From an uncultured Lachnospiraceae bacterium (GTDB lineage Bacteria > Bacillota_A > Clostridia > Lachnospirales > Lachnospiraceae), in the NCBI GenBank assembly GCA_902787595.1, contig CADAHD010000051.1:1-17370 (forward strand): DNA of 17,370 nt, in the 5' to 3' direction. How positions within the stretch are numbered: position 1 is the stretch's first letter; every line of letters begins with the position of its first letter. Under the pieces are notes generated by a model that was given only the letters and a program-made list of their open reading frames with translations, did no database searches and was not told the origin of the DNA. Below are positions 1-7,331 of this stretch, in pieces. The position numbers and the translations under genes were made by a program.

Positions 1-152
1 ACGTACTGGTGCTCAGAAGCTACGGGGATGCGCCCGATGTTGACGGATATGTGTTCGCGAATACCGATACTGAGTATATGAGCGGCACAATACTTGATGT
101 AAGGATAAAGAGCGCCGATATTTATGACCTGAACGGAGAGATAGTGCAGTGA
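1..152 (+). CDS. rimO: Ribosomal protein S12 methylthiotransferase RimO, C-terminal end (partial)
   Basis: Only the last 49 codons are present, with the reading frame starting at base 3 and the TGA stop at 150-152. RimO is a radical-SAM enzyme that adds a methylthio group to an aspartate of ribosomal protein S12. The visible part matches its C-terminal TRAM domain: a DAPDVDGYVF stretch, then SGTILDVRI and a terminal ADIYDLNGE, which resembles the ADEYDLxG ending known from RimO proteins. The radical-SAM core lies outside the window. The stop overlaps the GTG start of pgsA, which suggests translational coupling. MiaB shares the TRAM domain, but the DAPxVDG wording and the adjacent pgsA-cinA genes favour RimO. 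Confidence 0.85.
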   Translation, partial: VLVLRSYGDAPDVDGYVFANTDTEYMSGTILDVRIKSADIYDLNGEIVQ

Positions 153-697
153 AGATGAATCTTCCCAACAAGCTTACGATATTAAGAGTTTTACTCATAC
201 CTTTTTATATTTTGTTTCTGATGACGGATCTGGCGGGTGGCGCTTCCAAATGGATAGCCCTCGCTATTTTTGTTGTTGCCTCGCTTACGGACTTCCTGGA
301 TGGTTATATAGCCAGGAAATACAATATGATAAGCAATTTCGGAAAGTTTATGGATCCGCTTGCGGATAAGCTTCTGGTTTGTTCAGCGATGATCTGTTTT
401 GTTGAGCTTGAGCGTATGCCCTCTTGGATAGTGGTGATCATAATAGCCAGGGAATTTGTTATCAGCGGTTTCAGGCTGGTGGCGGTAGAACAGGGCAGGG
501 TCATTGCTGCCGGCTGGTGGGGCAAGTTTAAGACTGCTTTTACAATGTTTATGGTGATATTTATGACCATGAATATCGAGGCGCTCAAATATGTGACCAT
601 AGCGCTTATGTATATCTCACTGGCGCTTACGATAATCTCACTGCTGGATTATCTAATAAGAAACCGTGATGTGCTTAAGGAAGGTGATCAAAAATGA
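149..697 (+). CDS. pgsA: CDP-diacylglycerol--glycerol-3-phosphate 3-phosphatidyltransferase
   Basis: This membrane enzyme makes phosphatidylglycerol phosphate from CDP-diacylglycerol and glycerol-3-phosphate, the committed step to anionic phospholipids. The complete CDP-alcohol phosphotransferase signature DGx2ARx8Gx3Dx3D is present: D51, G52, A55, R56, G65, D69 and D73. The opening NLPNKLTILR is typical of PgsA, and 182 residues with several hydrophobic segments fits the family. The GTG at 149 is chosen because GGAGAG at 135-140 lies 8 nt upstream and the start overlaps the rimO stop. The ATG at 155 is possible but would sit 14 nt from that site. The 3' end overlaps cinA by 4 nt. PG made here also feeds lipoteichoic-type polymers, but nothing ties this copy specifically to the glycan genes. 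Confidence 0.95.
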   Translation: MKMNLPNKLTILRVLLIPFYILFLMTDLAGGASKWIALAIFVVASLTDFLDGYIARKYNMISNFGKFMDPLADKLLVCSAMICFVELERMPSWIVVIIIAREFVISGFRLVAVEQGRVIAAGWWGKFKTAFTMFMVIFMTMNIEALKYVTIALMYISLALTIISLLDYLIRNRDVLKEGDQK

Positions 698-2007
698 CAG
701 CTGAAACCCTGTGCGTGGGAACGGAGATACTGCTGGGCAATATTGTAAATACCAATGCGGCGTATCTGGCGCAGCAATATGCCAGGCTTGGAATAGCTTC
801 TTATTATCAGACTGTGGTGGGCGATAATGCTGAAAGGATGAAGGAGTGCATAAGCACATCCCTGTCCAGATCCGATCTTTTAGTGGTGACCGGCGGACTG
901 GGGCCAACTCAGGATGATATCACTAAGGAAGTAGTCGCTAAGCTTTTAGGCAGAAAGCTTAATGTGGATGAAACCAGCGAAAAGCGGATAAAGCTTTATT
1001 TTGACCGTCGCGGCAAGAAAATGAGCAAGAATAATATCCGCCAGGCACAGATACCCGAGGGCGCCAGGATCATAGACAATAATAACGGTCTGGCTCCCGG
1101 AGTCTTTATAAGGCTCAGTGCCGAAGAGGCAAAGAAATTCGGAAAGAATGCCGATAATGCACCCATGATACTTTTGCTGCCGGGTCCTCCCGAAGAGCTT
1201 ACCGCAATGTGGGAGGGAGAGGTCGCTGCGATGCTCCAGAAAGATACGGGGCAGGTGATATATTCTGCAATGGTCAAGATCGTTGGCCGTGCCGAGAGCG
1301 AAGTGGCGGAGCTCCTTGATGATCTTATCAGCGCAGGCGGAGATGTTACGGTTGCGCCCTACGCAAAGACCGGAGAAGTGCATGTCCGCGTTACTGCAGG
1401 CGCAGAAGATGAAAAGGGCGCGAAGAAGCTGGTAAAGCCGGTTATCAAAGAGATTAAGAACAGGCTTGGAGACAGCGTATTTACGACTGATGAGAATACC
1501 ACTCTGGAGCAGGCTGTAGTGGAGCTGCTGCTGGCGAACAAGCTTACGGTGACCACGGCGGAGTCCTGTACCGGCGGGCTTATAGCCGGGCGTCTGATAA
1601 ATGTGCCCGGAGTTTCGGAGATATTCAAATCCGGATATATCACATATTCAAATAAGGCCAAGAGAAAGATAATAGGCGTAAAACGCAAGAGCCTGGAAAA
1701 ATACGGAGCCGTAAGCGCTCAGGTGGTAAAGGAAATGGCGGAAGGCGTTGCTTTCTACACCAAGTCCGATGTGGCTGTTGCGGTATCGGGCATAGCGGGG
1801 CCGGATGGAGGAACGCCGGAAAAACCTGTGGGCCTTGTATATATAGCAGTTAATGTCTGCGGACAGATAACCATCAGGGATTATCGTTTCAGCGGAAACC
1901 GCGCAAAGGTGCGAAACAGCGCCGTGGCATCTGCGCTGATCCTTATGCGCCAGTGTATTCTGGAATACTACAGCAAGCTGACCTTCGGAGATAAAGATAA
2001 TGAGTAA
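694..2007 (+). CDS. cinA: CinA-family protein, nicotinamide-nucleotide amidase
   Basis: This is a full-length two-domain CinA of 437 residues. The N-terminal half is a MoCF-type domain with GGLGPTQDD at residues 67-75 and LLPGPPEE at 161-168, associated in the family with ADP-ribose or NAD-derivative hydrolysis. The C-terminal half is the CinA/PncC amidase domain with AESCTGG at 289-295 and GIAGPDGG at 366-373; it deamidates nicotinamide mononucleotide in pyridine-nucleotide salvage. The ATG at 694 overlaps the pgsA stop in an ATGA arrangement and follows AAGGTGAT at 681-688, a near-perfect ribosome binding site. The name comes from competence induction in other Firmicutes; nothing here shows that regulation. 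The last 8 nt overlap the first glycan gene. Confidence 0.95.
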   Translation: MTAETLCVGTEILLGNIVNTNAAYLAQQYARLGIASYYQTVVGDNAERMKECISTSLSRSDLLVVTGGLGPTQDDITKEVVAKLLGRKLNVDETSEKRIKLYFDRRGKKMSKNNIRQAQIPEGARIIDNNNGLAPGVFIRLSAEEAKKFGKNADNAPMILLLPGPPEELTAMWEGEVAAMLQKDTGQVIYSAMVKIVGRAESEVAELLDDLISAGGDVTVAPYAKTGEVHVRVTAGAEDEKGAKKLVKPVIKEIKNRLGDSVFTTDENTTLEQAVVELLLANKLTVTTAESCTGGLIAGRLINVPGVSEIFKSGYITYSNKAKRKIIGVKRKSLEKYGAVSAQVVKEMAEGVAFYTKSDVAVAVSGIAGPDGGTPEKPVGLVYIAVNVCGQITIRDYRFSGNRAKVRNSAVASALILMRQCILEYYSKLTFGDKDNE

Positions 2008-2797
2008 TAATATGAAAGTCGTGATCCTGGCCGGCGGATACGGCACCAGGATAAGCGAGGAGAGCCATCTGAAGCCCAAGCCCATGATAGAGATAGGCGG
2101 AAAGCCTATCCTATGGCATATCATGAAGGAGTATTCCTATCATGGGTTTAATGACTTTATCATTTGCGCCGGCTATAAGCAGCACGTGATAAAGGAGTGG
2201 TTTGCAAATTATTATCTCCATAATTCGGATGTGACTTTTGATTTTACCGATGGCGGAAAGATGGAGGTTCATACCAACGTGGCAGAGCCCTGGAAGGTGA
2301 CCATAGTTGACACCGGGCTGGATACCATGACGGGCGGTCGTATCAGGCGAATAAGGCCTTATGTGGGTAATGAGCGCTTTTTTATGACCTATGGCGACGG
2401 AGTAAGTGATCTGGATATCGGAAAGCTGCTTGAGTATCACATAGAAAAAGGAAAGATCGCCACGCTTACCGCGGTATCCGTGGGACAGCGTTTCGGAGTG
2501 CTGGATATAGAAGAAGAAAGCAGCCGGGTAAGCAGTTTCCGCGAGAAAGATGTGGAAGATTCTTCGCGCATCAATGTGGGATATATGGTATTTGAGCCGG
2601 CAATATTCGATTATATAGACGGCGATGAGACTGTTCTTGAAAAGGATACCCTGAACCGTCTGGCGGCAGAGGGAGAGCTTCAGGCATATCGTTACGACGG
2701 TTATTGGGGCTGCATGGATACCAAGCGCGAGATGGAAAAGCTGGACAAGATGGTTAATGAGGGTAATGCGCCCTGGATGAAGTGGCTTGAGGGGTAG
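2000..2797 (+). CDS. rfbF: Glucose-1-phosphate cytidylyltransferase (RfbF type)
   Basis: The predicted reaction is CTP plus glucose-1-phosphate to CDP-glucose in the cytoplasm. The nucleotidyltransferase signature LAGGYGTRISEES spans residues 10-22 and is followed by KPKPM at 25-29. YGDGVSD at 131-137 carries the metal-binding aspartate, and GYWGCMDT near residue 240 is typical of RfbF. Length (265 residues) is normal. The start at 2000 is chosen because GGAG at 1987-1990 is 9 nt upstream; the ATG at 2012 would be 21 nt away, although many homologues begin at that MKVVILAGG. The gene overlaps cinA by 8 nt. Its usual partner, CDP-glucose 4,6-dehydratase (RfbG), is not in the window, so the fate of CDP-glucose is open. 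Specificity for another sugar-1-phosphate cannot be excluded. Confidence 0.88.
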   Translation: MSNNMKVVILAGGYGTRISEESHLKPKPMIEIGGKPILWHIMKEYSYHGFNDFIICAGYKQHVIKEWFANYYLHNSDVTFDFTDGGKMEVHTNVAEPWKVTIVDTGLDTMTGGRIRRIRPYVGNERFFMTYGDGVSDLDIGKLLEYHIEKGKIATLTAVSVGQRFGVLDIEEESSRVSSFREKDVEDSSRINVGYMVFEPAIFDYIDGDETVLEKDTLNRLAAEGELQAYRYDGYWGCMDTKREMEKLDKMVNEGNAPWMKWLEG

Positions 2798-2806
2798 ATT
2801 CGGATC

Positions 2807-4258
2807 ATGAAATCTGTCCGGAGCCTCGCAGAAAAATATAATGCGCTTTCTGCATCTGTGAAGGCGTCGTTATGGTTCGTGGTATGCACATTCCTTCAAA
2901 AAGGGATGTCGGTGATCACCGTTACTTTATTTACCCGTATTCTTACTAAGGCCGAATACGGCAATCTTAGTGTATATAATTCCTGGTATACCATTCTGTC
3001 GATCATTGTTGCCCTTGGCATGGCTAACGGCATGCATCTGCAGGGGATCGTCAAATTCAGCGAAAAACGTGATGCTTTTACTTCGGCGGTGCTGGGCCTG
3101 ACTACCGTTCTTGTGCTGGCTTGGACCGGCCTTTATTATGTTTTTGCTTCGTTTTGGAATGGTCTGCTTGAGCTGAATACGCTGCAGATGATCGCCCTTT
3201 TGATAAATATCTGGACAGGGGCGGTCTTTGCACTGTGGGCAAACGTTGAAAGGGTGGAGTACAGGTATAAGCTGCTGCTGGCTGTTACGCTGATCTCCTC
3301 ACTGCTTAAGCCTGTGGTTGAGATAATCATGGTTTTAAGCTTTGAGGACAAAGTGACTGCCAAAGTCTGGGGAACAGTGATCGTTGAATTCCTGGTATAT
3401 TTCTGGCTTTTTATTGCAAAGCTTAAGAAGGGAGGCTGTTTCTTTGCTGCTGATATCTGGAAATATTCGCTTGCGTTCTGTATCCCGCTGATCCCGCATT
3501 ATCTGTCTCAGACCCTGCTCAATCAGGCAGACAGGATACAGATAAAGAATCTGATCGGAGAAGAAGAGGCGGGCGTATACGGCCTGGCATATTCAGTTTC
3601 GCTGATCCTGTCGATACTGGTATCGGCGCTCAATCAGAGCGCTACGCCCTGGATCTACGGTAAGATAAAGGAAAAGAAAGAAAAAGACCTGGGCAGGATC
3701 GTATACAGCCTTATGCTGCTGGTAGCCGCCGTGAGCATATTGATAATCGTGCTGGCACCCGAGATAGTATATATTTTTGCACCGGCGGATTATCAGGAAG
3801 GCATATGGTGTATCCCTCCGGTTACGATAGGGATCTTCTTTACTTTCTGTTATTCGGTGTACGGAAAGTTTGCGTTTTATTATGAGAAGAAGGGATATCT
3901 GGTAATAGCCACCTTTTCCAGCGCCGTGCTCAATCTGCTGCTCAATCATCTGTTCATACCGCGTTTCGGATATGTGGCGGCCGGATATACGACCATGATA
4001 TGTTATATCCTGTATGCGCTGTTCCATTATATCTATATGATGATCATATGCAGGGACTGCTGCGAGGGCAGGTATCCCTTTGACAGCCGTATTATTTTTA
4101 TGATACAGGCCGGAGTTGTGGCTGCAGGCCTGTTGCTTACATTCTCTTATCAGCATGCAGTGATAAGGTACGGGATAGTGGCTGCAGTGATCCTTATTAT
4201 GCTTATCAGACGCCGGGACATCATTGGGATGATAAGTCAGCTGAAGACAAAAAGCTGA
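2807..4258 (+). CDS. Wzx-type lipid-linked oligosaccharide flippase
   Basis: This is a 483-residue polytopic membrane protein of the polysaccharide-biosynthesis/MATE-like (MOP) superfamily. The N-terminus begins with a hydrophobic segment at about residues 20-42, then TRILTKAEYGNLSVYNSW, the typical Wzx opening in which the Y-G-x-L-S/x-V motif follows the first helix. About 12 hydrophobic segments follow, separated by short charged loops such as GKIKEKKEKD. By family knowledge it flips undecaprenyl-diphosphate-linked repeat units from the inner to the outer face of the membrane. GAGGGG at 2789-2794 serves as ribosome binding site, 12 nt from the start and inside the end of rfbF. The cargo cannot be deduced from sequence. 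No Wzy polymerase is seen next to it. Confidence 0.9.
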   Translation: MKSVRSLAEKYNALSASVKASLWFVVCTFLQKGMSVITVTLFTRILTKAEYGNLSVYNSWYTILSIIVALGMANGMHLQGIVKFSEKRDAFTSAVLGLTTVLVLAWTGLYYVFASFWNGLLELNTLQMIALLINIWTGAVFALWANVERVEYRYKLLLAVTLISSLLKPVVEIIMVLSFEDKVTAKVWGTVIVEFLVYFWLFIAKLKKGGCFFAADIWKYSLAFCIPLIPHYLSQTLLNQADRIQIKNLIGEEEAGVYGLAYSVSLILSILVSALNQSATPWIYGKIKEKKEKDLGRIVYSLMLLVAAVSILIIVLAPEIVYIFAPADYQEGIWCIPPVTIGIFFTFCYSVYGKFAFYYEKKGYLVIATFSSAVLNLLLNHLFIPRFGYVAAGYTTMICYILYALFHYIYMMIICRDCCEGRYPFDSRIIFMIQAGVVAAGLLLTFSYQHAVIRYGIVAAVILIMLIRRRDIIGMISQLKTKS

Positions 4259-4259
4259 T

Positions 4260-4288
4260 TTGCGCAGCAGTACTTTTTTTGGTAAAAT
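4260..4288 (+). promoter_or_regulatory. Weak candidate promoter ahead of licD1
   Basis: TTGCGC at 4260-4265 and TAAAAT at 4283-4288 are separated by 17 bp. The -35 matches only three of six consensus bases and the -10 five of six. An exact TATAAT at 4288-4293 is also present but lacks a -35 at proper spacing. The T7 tract at 4274-4280 lies inside the spacer. The site occupies one of the two longest gaps of the locus, so an internal promoter is reasonable but unproven. Confidence 0.25.
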
Positions 4289-4306
4289 ATAATGATATGT
4301 TTTTTT

Positions 4307-4338
4307 GATGCGGCGGTATGTGTATATCCGCGCGCATC
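4307..4338 (+). other. Imperfect stem-loop in the licD1 leader
   Basis: GATGCG (4307-4312) pairs with CGCATC (4333-4338), continued by GCGG (4313-4316) with CCGC (4328-4331) after one bulged base at 4332, and then TAT with ATA. This gives about 13 pairs around a GTGT loop. It lies in the 114-nt untranslated gap after the flippase gene. A T7 tract precedes rather than follows it, so it is not a standard terminator on this strand. Confidence 0.55.
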
Positions 4339-4348
4339 AGATCATAAA

Positions 4349-4361
4349 GCCTTCGGAAGGC
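4349..4361 (+). promoter_or_regulatory. Small hairpin overlapping the licD1 ribosome binding site
   Basis: GCCTT (4349-4353) pairs with AAGGC (4357-4361) around a CGG loop. The right arm contains part of the purine-rich GGAAGGCGGG stretch at 4355-4364 that serves the ATG at 4373. Pairing could therefore limit access of ribosomes. The stem has only five pairs, so the effect may be small. Confidence 0.4.
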
Positions 4362-4372
4362 GGGATGTTTGT

Positions 4373-5227
4373 ATGAATGAAGAAGAAAAAAAAGCTGTCA
4401 GTGATTATCTTGGGCGCATCCATGATATTAACTACAGTCTTCTGTGTGAGGTAGACAGGATCTGCACGGAGAATGATATACGTTATTACCTGCTGGCGGG
4501 AACTCTTTTGGGAGCTGTCAGGCATAAGGATTTCATACCCTGGGACGATGATGTGGATATTGTTTTTGCACGGCCGGATTATGAGCGCTTTATAAAGGCT
4601 TTTAAAAAGGAAGAGCGAGGCCGATACAGGCTTGTTGACCACAGGGATTATCCCGAATTCTTTGACTTTATCTCAAGGATAGTAGATTCCGATATTACGG
4701 TGAATAATCTCAAGGCCGATCATGATTATTACGGCGGGCGGTATTCGCATCCCGGCGTCGATCTCTTTGTTTTTGATAATGTTTCATCCCATTTTGCGCT
4801 GCAGCTGTTGGCGCTGCGCGTGGTATATGCGCTGGCAATGGGGCACAGACCTGTTGTGGAGCATGATAAATATAAGGGATTGAATAAACTGGGGTCATAT
4901 GTTTTCCCTGCGATAGGGCGTTTTATACCGCTTAAGCTGCTTGCGGCTGCGTACGACAGGGTATCTGCACTGGGCCGTAAGAATTCAGCCGGATTTTTCA
5001 TATCGAACGATCAGCAGAGAGAACCGTATTGGGGCAAGATATATAAAAAGACATGGTTTGTGCGCAGAGTCCGCGGAAAGATAAGAGATAAGAGTTTCCC
5101 CTGCCCTAAGGGCGCGGATGAGATGCTGAGCATGATCTACGGGGATTATATGGCTCTGCCGCCGGAGGATAAACGTTATCCGGAGCATTTTATCTCTATG
5201 GAGCTGGCCGGAAAGGAAGGGACTTAA
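4373..5227 (+). CDS. LicD-family phosphotransferase (first copy)
   Basis: LicD proteins have a nucleotidyltransferase fold and transfer a phospho-alcohol from a CDP-alcohol (CDP-choline in the founding case, CDP-ribitol in the related fukutins) to a sugar. The signature is complete: GTLLGAVRH at residues 43-51, then FIPWDDDVDI with D58-D60 and D62 as likely metal ligands. The C-terminal YGDYMALPPEDKR near residue 256 is also typical. The ATG at 4373 (284 residues) is chosen over an in-frame ATG at 4292, because the intervening codons are unlike LicD and GGCGGG at 4359-4364 is 8 nt upstream. A run of eight A at 4386-4393 falls in codons 5-7. The downstream tagD starts at the base after its stop, which suggests that CDP-glycerol is a substrate (inference). 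Confidence 0.9.
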   Translation: MNEEEKKAVSDYLGRIHDINYSLLCEVDRICTENDIRYYLLAGTLLGAVRHKDFIPWDDDVDIVFARPDYERFIKAFKKEERGRYRLVDHRDYPEFFDFISRIVDSDITVNNLKADHDYYGGRYSHPGVDLFVFDNVSSHFALQLLALRVVYALAMGHRPVVEHDKYKGLNKLGSYVFPAIGRFIPLKLLAAAYDRVSALGRKNSAGFFISNDQQREPYWGKIYKKTWFVRRVRGKIRDKSFPCPKGADEMLSMIYGDYMALPPEDKRYPEHFISMELAGKEGT

Positions 5228-5641
5228 GTGAAAAGAGTTATAACATACGGGACCTTTGATCTGCTGCATTACGGGCATATAGCGCTCTTAAAGAGGGCAA
5301 AGGAACTGGGAGATTATCTTATAGTGGCCTTGTCAACAGATGAATTCAACAGGGTGGAGAAGAATAAGATCTGCTATTTTTCTTATGAACAGAGAAAAAA
5401 TCTGCTGGAAGCCATAAGATATGTAGATCTGGTAATACCTGAAGAAAGCTGGGAACAGAAACGCAGCGATGTGCATGAGTATCATATAGACACTTTTGTG
5501 ATCGGCGATGACTGGGAGGGTAAATTTGATTTCCTGAAGGAAGAAGGGGCAGAGGTCGTCTATCTGCCCAGAACTCCGGAGATCAGCTCTACTCAGATCA
5601 AACAGGATATTGCTTCGGATAAAAAAGTCAGAGGAGAATAA
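5228..5641 (+). CDS. tagD: Glycerol-3-phosphate cytidylyltransferase
   Basis: This enzyme makes CDP-glycerol from CTP and sn-glycerol-3-phosphate. At 137 residues it is close to Bacillus subtilis TagD in length and, as I recall that sequence, in wording: TYGTFDLLHYGH at the N-terminus with the catalytic HxGH at residues 14-17, GDDWEGKFDFL at about 93-103, and RTPEISST at 115-122, equivalent to the RTxGISTT signature. The start is GTG at 5228, immediately after the licD1 stop, with a GGAAGGGA ribosome binding site just upstream. No TagB/TagF-type CDP-glycerol glycerophosphotransferase is visible, so the adjacent LicD proteins are the obvious consumers of CDP-glycerol. Confidence 0.93.
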   Translation: MKRVITYGTFDLLHYGHIALLKRAKELGDYLIVALSTDEFNRVEKNKICYFSYEQRKNLLEAIRYVDLVIPEESWEQKRSDVHEYHIDTFVIGDDWEGKFDFLKEEGAEVVYLPRTPEISSTQIKQDIASDKKVRGE

Positions 5642-5649
5642 ACTTCGGT

Positions 5650-6096
5650 ATGGAAGGAAATGATTCGGTCAAACGCTATAAGCTGGGCTATACTACGGGA
5701 GTATTCGATATGTTTCATATCGGACATCTGAATATCTTAAAACGCGCCAGGGAGCAGTGTGAAACTCTGATAGTCGGTGTAAGTACCGATGAACTGGTCA
5801 TGGAGTATAAGCATAAGAGTCCCATAATACCTTTTGACGAACGTATAGAGATAGTTAAAGCAATACGATATGCGGATATAGTGGTGCCCCAGACTTCCAT
5901 GAACAAAATGGAGGCCTGGGAACGTTTTCATTTTGATGCGCTTTTTCACGGATCTGACTGGAAAGGCAGCGATATGTATACACGCATAACAGAGGAATTC
6001 CGAAAGCTGAGTGTGGACGTGGTGTTTCTTCCGCATACTCAGGGAGTTTCGTCAACGATGCTTGCCGATGTCCTGCGAAAGATTGAGGAAGGATGA
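5650..6096 (+). CDS. Second TagD-like cytidylyltransferase, substrate unknown
   Basis: This 148-residue protein belongs to the same nucleotidyltransferase superfamily as the preceding gene but is clearly divergent. It has GYTTGVFDMFHIGH with HIGH at residues 23-26, GSDWKG at 101-106 instead of GDDWEGK, and TQGVSST at 130-136 instead of RTxGISTT. The loss of the arginine of the RT motif and the changed DW motif point to a different phospho-alcohol substrate (inference). Related family members act on ethanolamine-phosphate or glycerol-phosphate-like substrates. The ribosome binding site is GAGGAG at 5631-5636, a rather long 13 nt from the ATG, inside the end of tagD. It probably supplies one of the two LicD transferases. 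Confidence 0.8.
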   Translation: MEGNDSVKRYKLGYTTGVFDMFHIGHLNILKRAREQCETLIVGVSTDELVMEYKHKSPIIPFDERIEIVKAIRYADIVVPQTSMNKMEAWERFHFDALFHGSDWKGSDMYTRITEEFRKLSVDVVFLPHTQGVSSTMLADVLRKIEEG

Positions 6097-6128
6097 GCAT
6101 ATATACAGGGGTATAGGCTGACAGGCAA

Positions 6129-7331
6129 ATGGCTTTTTTGAAAGATGGCAAAAAAAATGAATGCTGCGGCTGCAGCGCCTGCGCTTCGATATGTCCTTCC
6201 GGCTGCATCAGCATGAAAGAAGATGAGGAAGGCTTTTTATATCCGCAGGTTGATAAGGATAAGTGCATATCATGCGGACTCTGTGAGAAAGCATGTCCTG
6301 AAGGGTATAAGGACTTTTATAAGCCGGAGGGGATAGAAGCATACATCGCTGTCAATAAAGACAGGACTGTGGTGGAGAAAAGCACTTCGGGCGGAGCTTT
6401 CAGCGCTCTGTGCAGGCAGCTGACGGACAGGGGGTATACGGTTTACGGTGCTGCTATGGATGAAAAGCTGAAAGTAAGGCATATCCCGTCGTATGATAAT
6501 GAAGGATGCGGTAAATTCAGAAAATCAAAATATGTACAGAGCGATATGAGCTCATGTTTTGCAGATATAGAAATGCAGCTTAAAGAAGATAAAAAGATCT
6601 CCTTTTCAGGCCTGCCCTGTCAGTGCGCAGCATTGAAAAAATATCTTAAACAGAAGCGCTGCCGCTGTGAGGACCTGCTGCTGATATCCGTTTTGTGCCG
6701 CGGAGTCCCGCCGCAGAAACTGTTTGACGGATATATAAGTGAAACAGAAAAAAAATACGGAAAAAAAATAAGCTCATATGAATTCAGAAATAAAAGTGAA
6801 GGCTGCGGAAAGGGTGATATCAGATCTGCGCGGATGATATTTGATGACGGATCGGAAAAGATCCTGTTTAAGGAAGAAGACCCTTATCTGAAAGGATATT
6901 ACAAAAGGCTTTTTCTCAGGCCGTCCTGCGGAGTATGCGGCTTTGCAAGAAGGGAGCGGGTGGCGGATATTACCCTATCCGATCACTGGGGGCTTGAAGG
7001 AGAGTGCAAGGGTTTGGATGTATCCAAAGGTGCTTCACTGATAATGGCCGTGACCGATAAGGGAAAAGAACTGGTAAATGATGTTAAAGAAGAACTAATT
7101 CTGATCGCAATTGATAAAGATAAGGCTCTGTCGGCGCAGACCATAACATCAAAGCCTGTATATATGCACGAGAACAGGGATCGTTTTTTCTCAATGTTAA
7201 AGAAAAAGAGTTTTTATGAGGCAGTGGAAAAGAATGCCCGTCCGCCTTTACGGAGGATAGTCAGGATTCTTTTGCAGGAAGGAAAGAAGCGCTTTTTTGC
7301 AGGCGGGAAAGCTAAAGGAGGCAGAAAATGA
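6129..7331 (+). CDS. FrhB-like ferredoxin-domain protein (Coenzyme F420 hydrogenase/dehydrogenase beta-subunit family)
   Basis: This 400-residue protein begins with two 4Fe-4S motifs: C12-C15-C18-C22-P and C46-C49-C52-C56-P. FrhB/FdhB-type regions follow: STSGGAF at 85-91, GLPCQCAAL at 161-169, RPSCGVC at 264-270 and SDHWG at 284-288. Members of this family lying in polysaccharide loci are assumed to be flavin- and iron-sulfur-dependent redox enzymes for sugar modification; none is characterised well enough for a reaction to be named. It is often paired with a WcaK-type pyruvyltransferase, which is absent here. The ribosome binding site is weak (AGG at 6123-6125). Runs of eight A occur at 6150-6157, 6748-6755 and 6761-6768. 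The last four bases overlap licD2. Confidence 0.85.
   Translation: MAFLKDGKKNECCGCSACASICPSGCISMKEDEEGFLYPQVDKDKCISCGLCEKACPEGYKDFYKPEGIEAYIAVNKDRTVVEKSTSGGAFSALCRQLTDRGYTVYGAAMDEKLKVRHIPSYDNEGCGKFRKSKYVQSDMSSCFADIEMQLKEDKKISFSGLPCQCAALKKYLKQKRCRCEDLLLISVLCRGVPPQKLFDGYISETEKKYGKKISSYEFRNKSEGCGKGDIRSARMIFDDGSEKILFKEEDPYLKGYYKRLFLRPSCGVCGFARRERVADITLSDHWGLEGECKGLDVSKGASLIMAVTDKGKELVNDVKEELILIAIDKDKALSAQTITSKPVYMHENRDRFFSMLKKKSFYEAVEKNARPPLRRIVRILLQEGKKRFFAGGKAKGGRK

Noticed and set aside
4254..4280. Intrinsic terminator after the flippase gene (GCTG/CAGC stem followed by T7)
   Set aside because: The stem is only 4 bp with a 7-nt loop and the T tract starts 5 nt later. It is mentioned only as part of the leader observation.
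6129..7331. True coenzyme F420 hydrogenase beta subunit
   Set aside because: There are no hydrogenase alpha/gamma genes or F420 pathway genes. The family is common in polysaccharide loci of organisms without F420.
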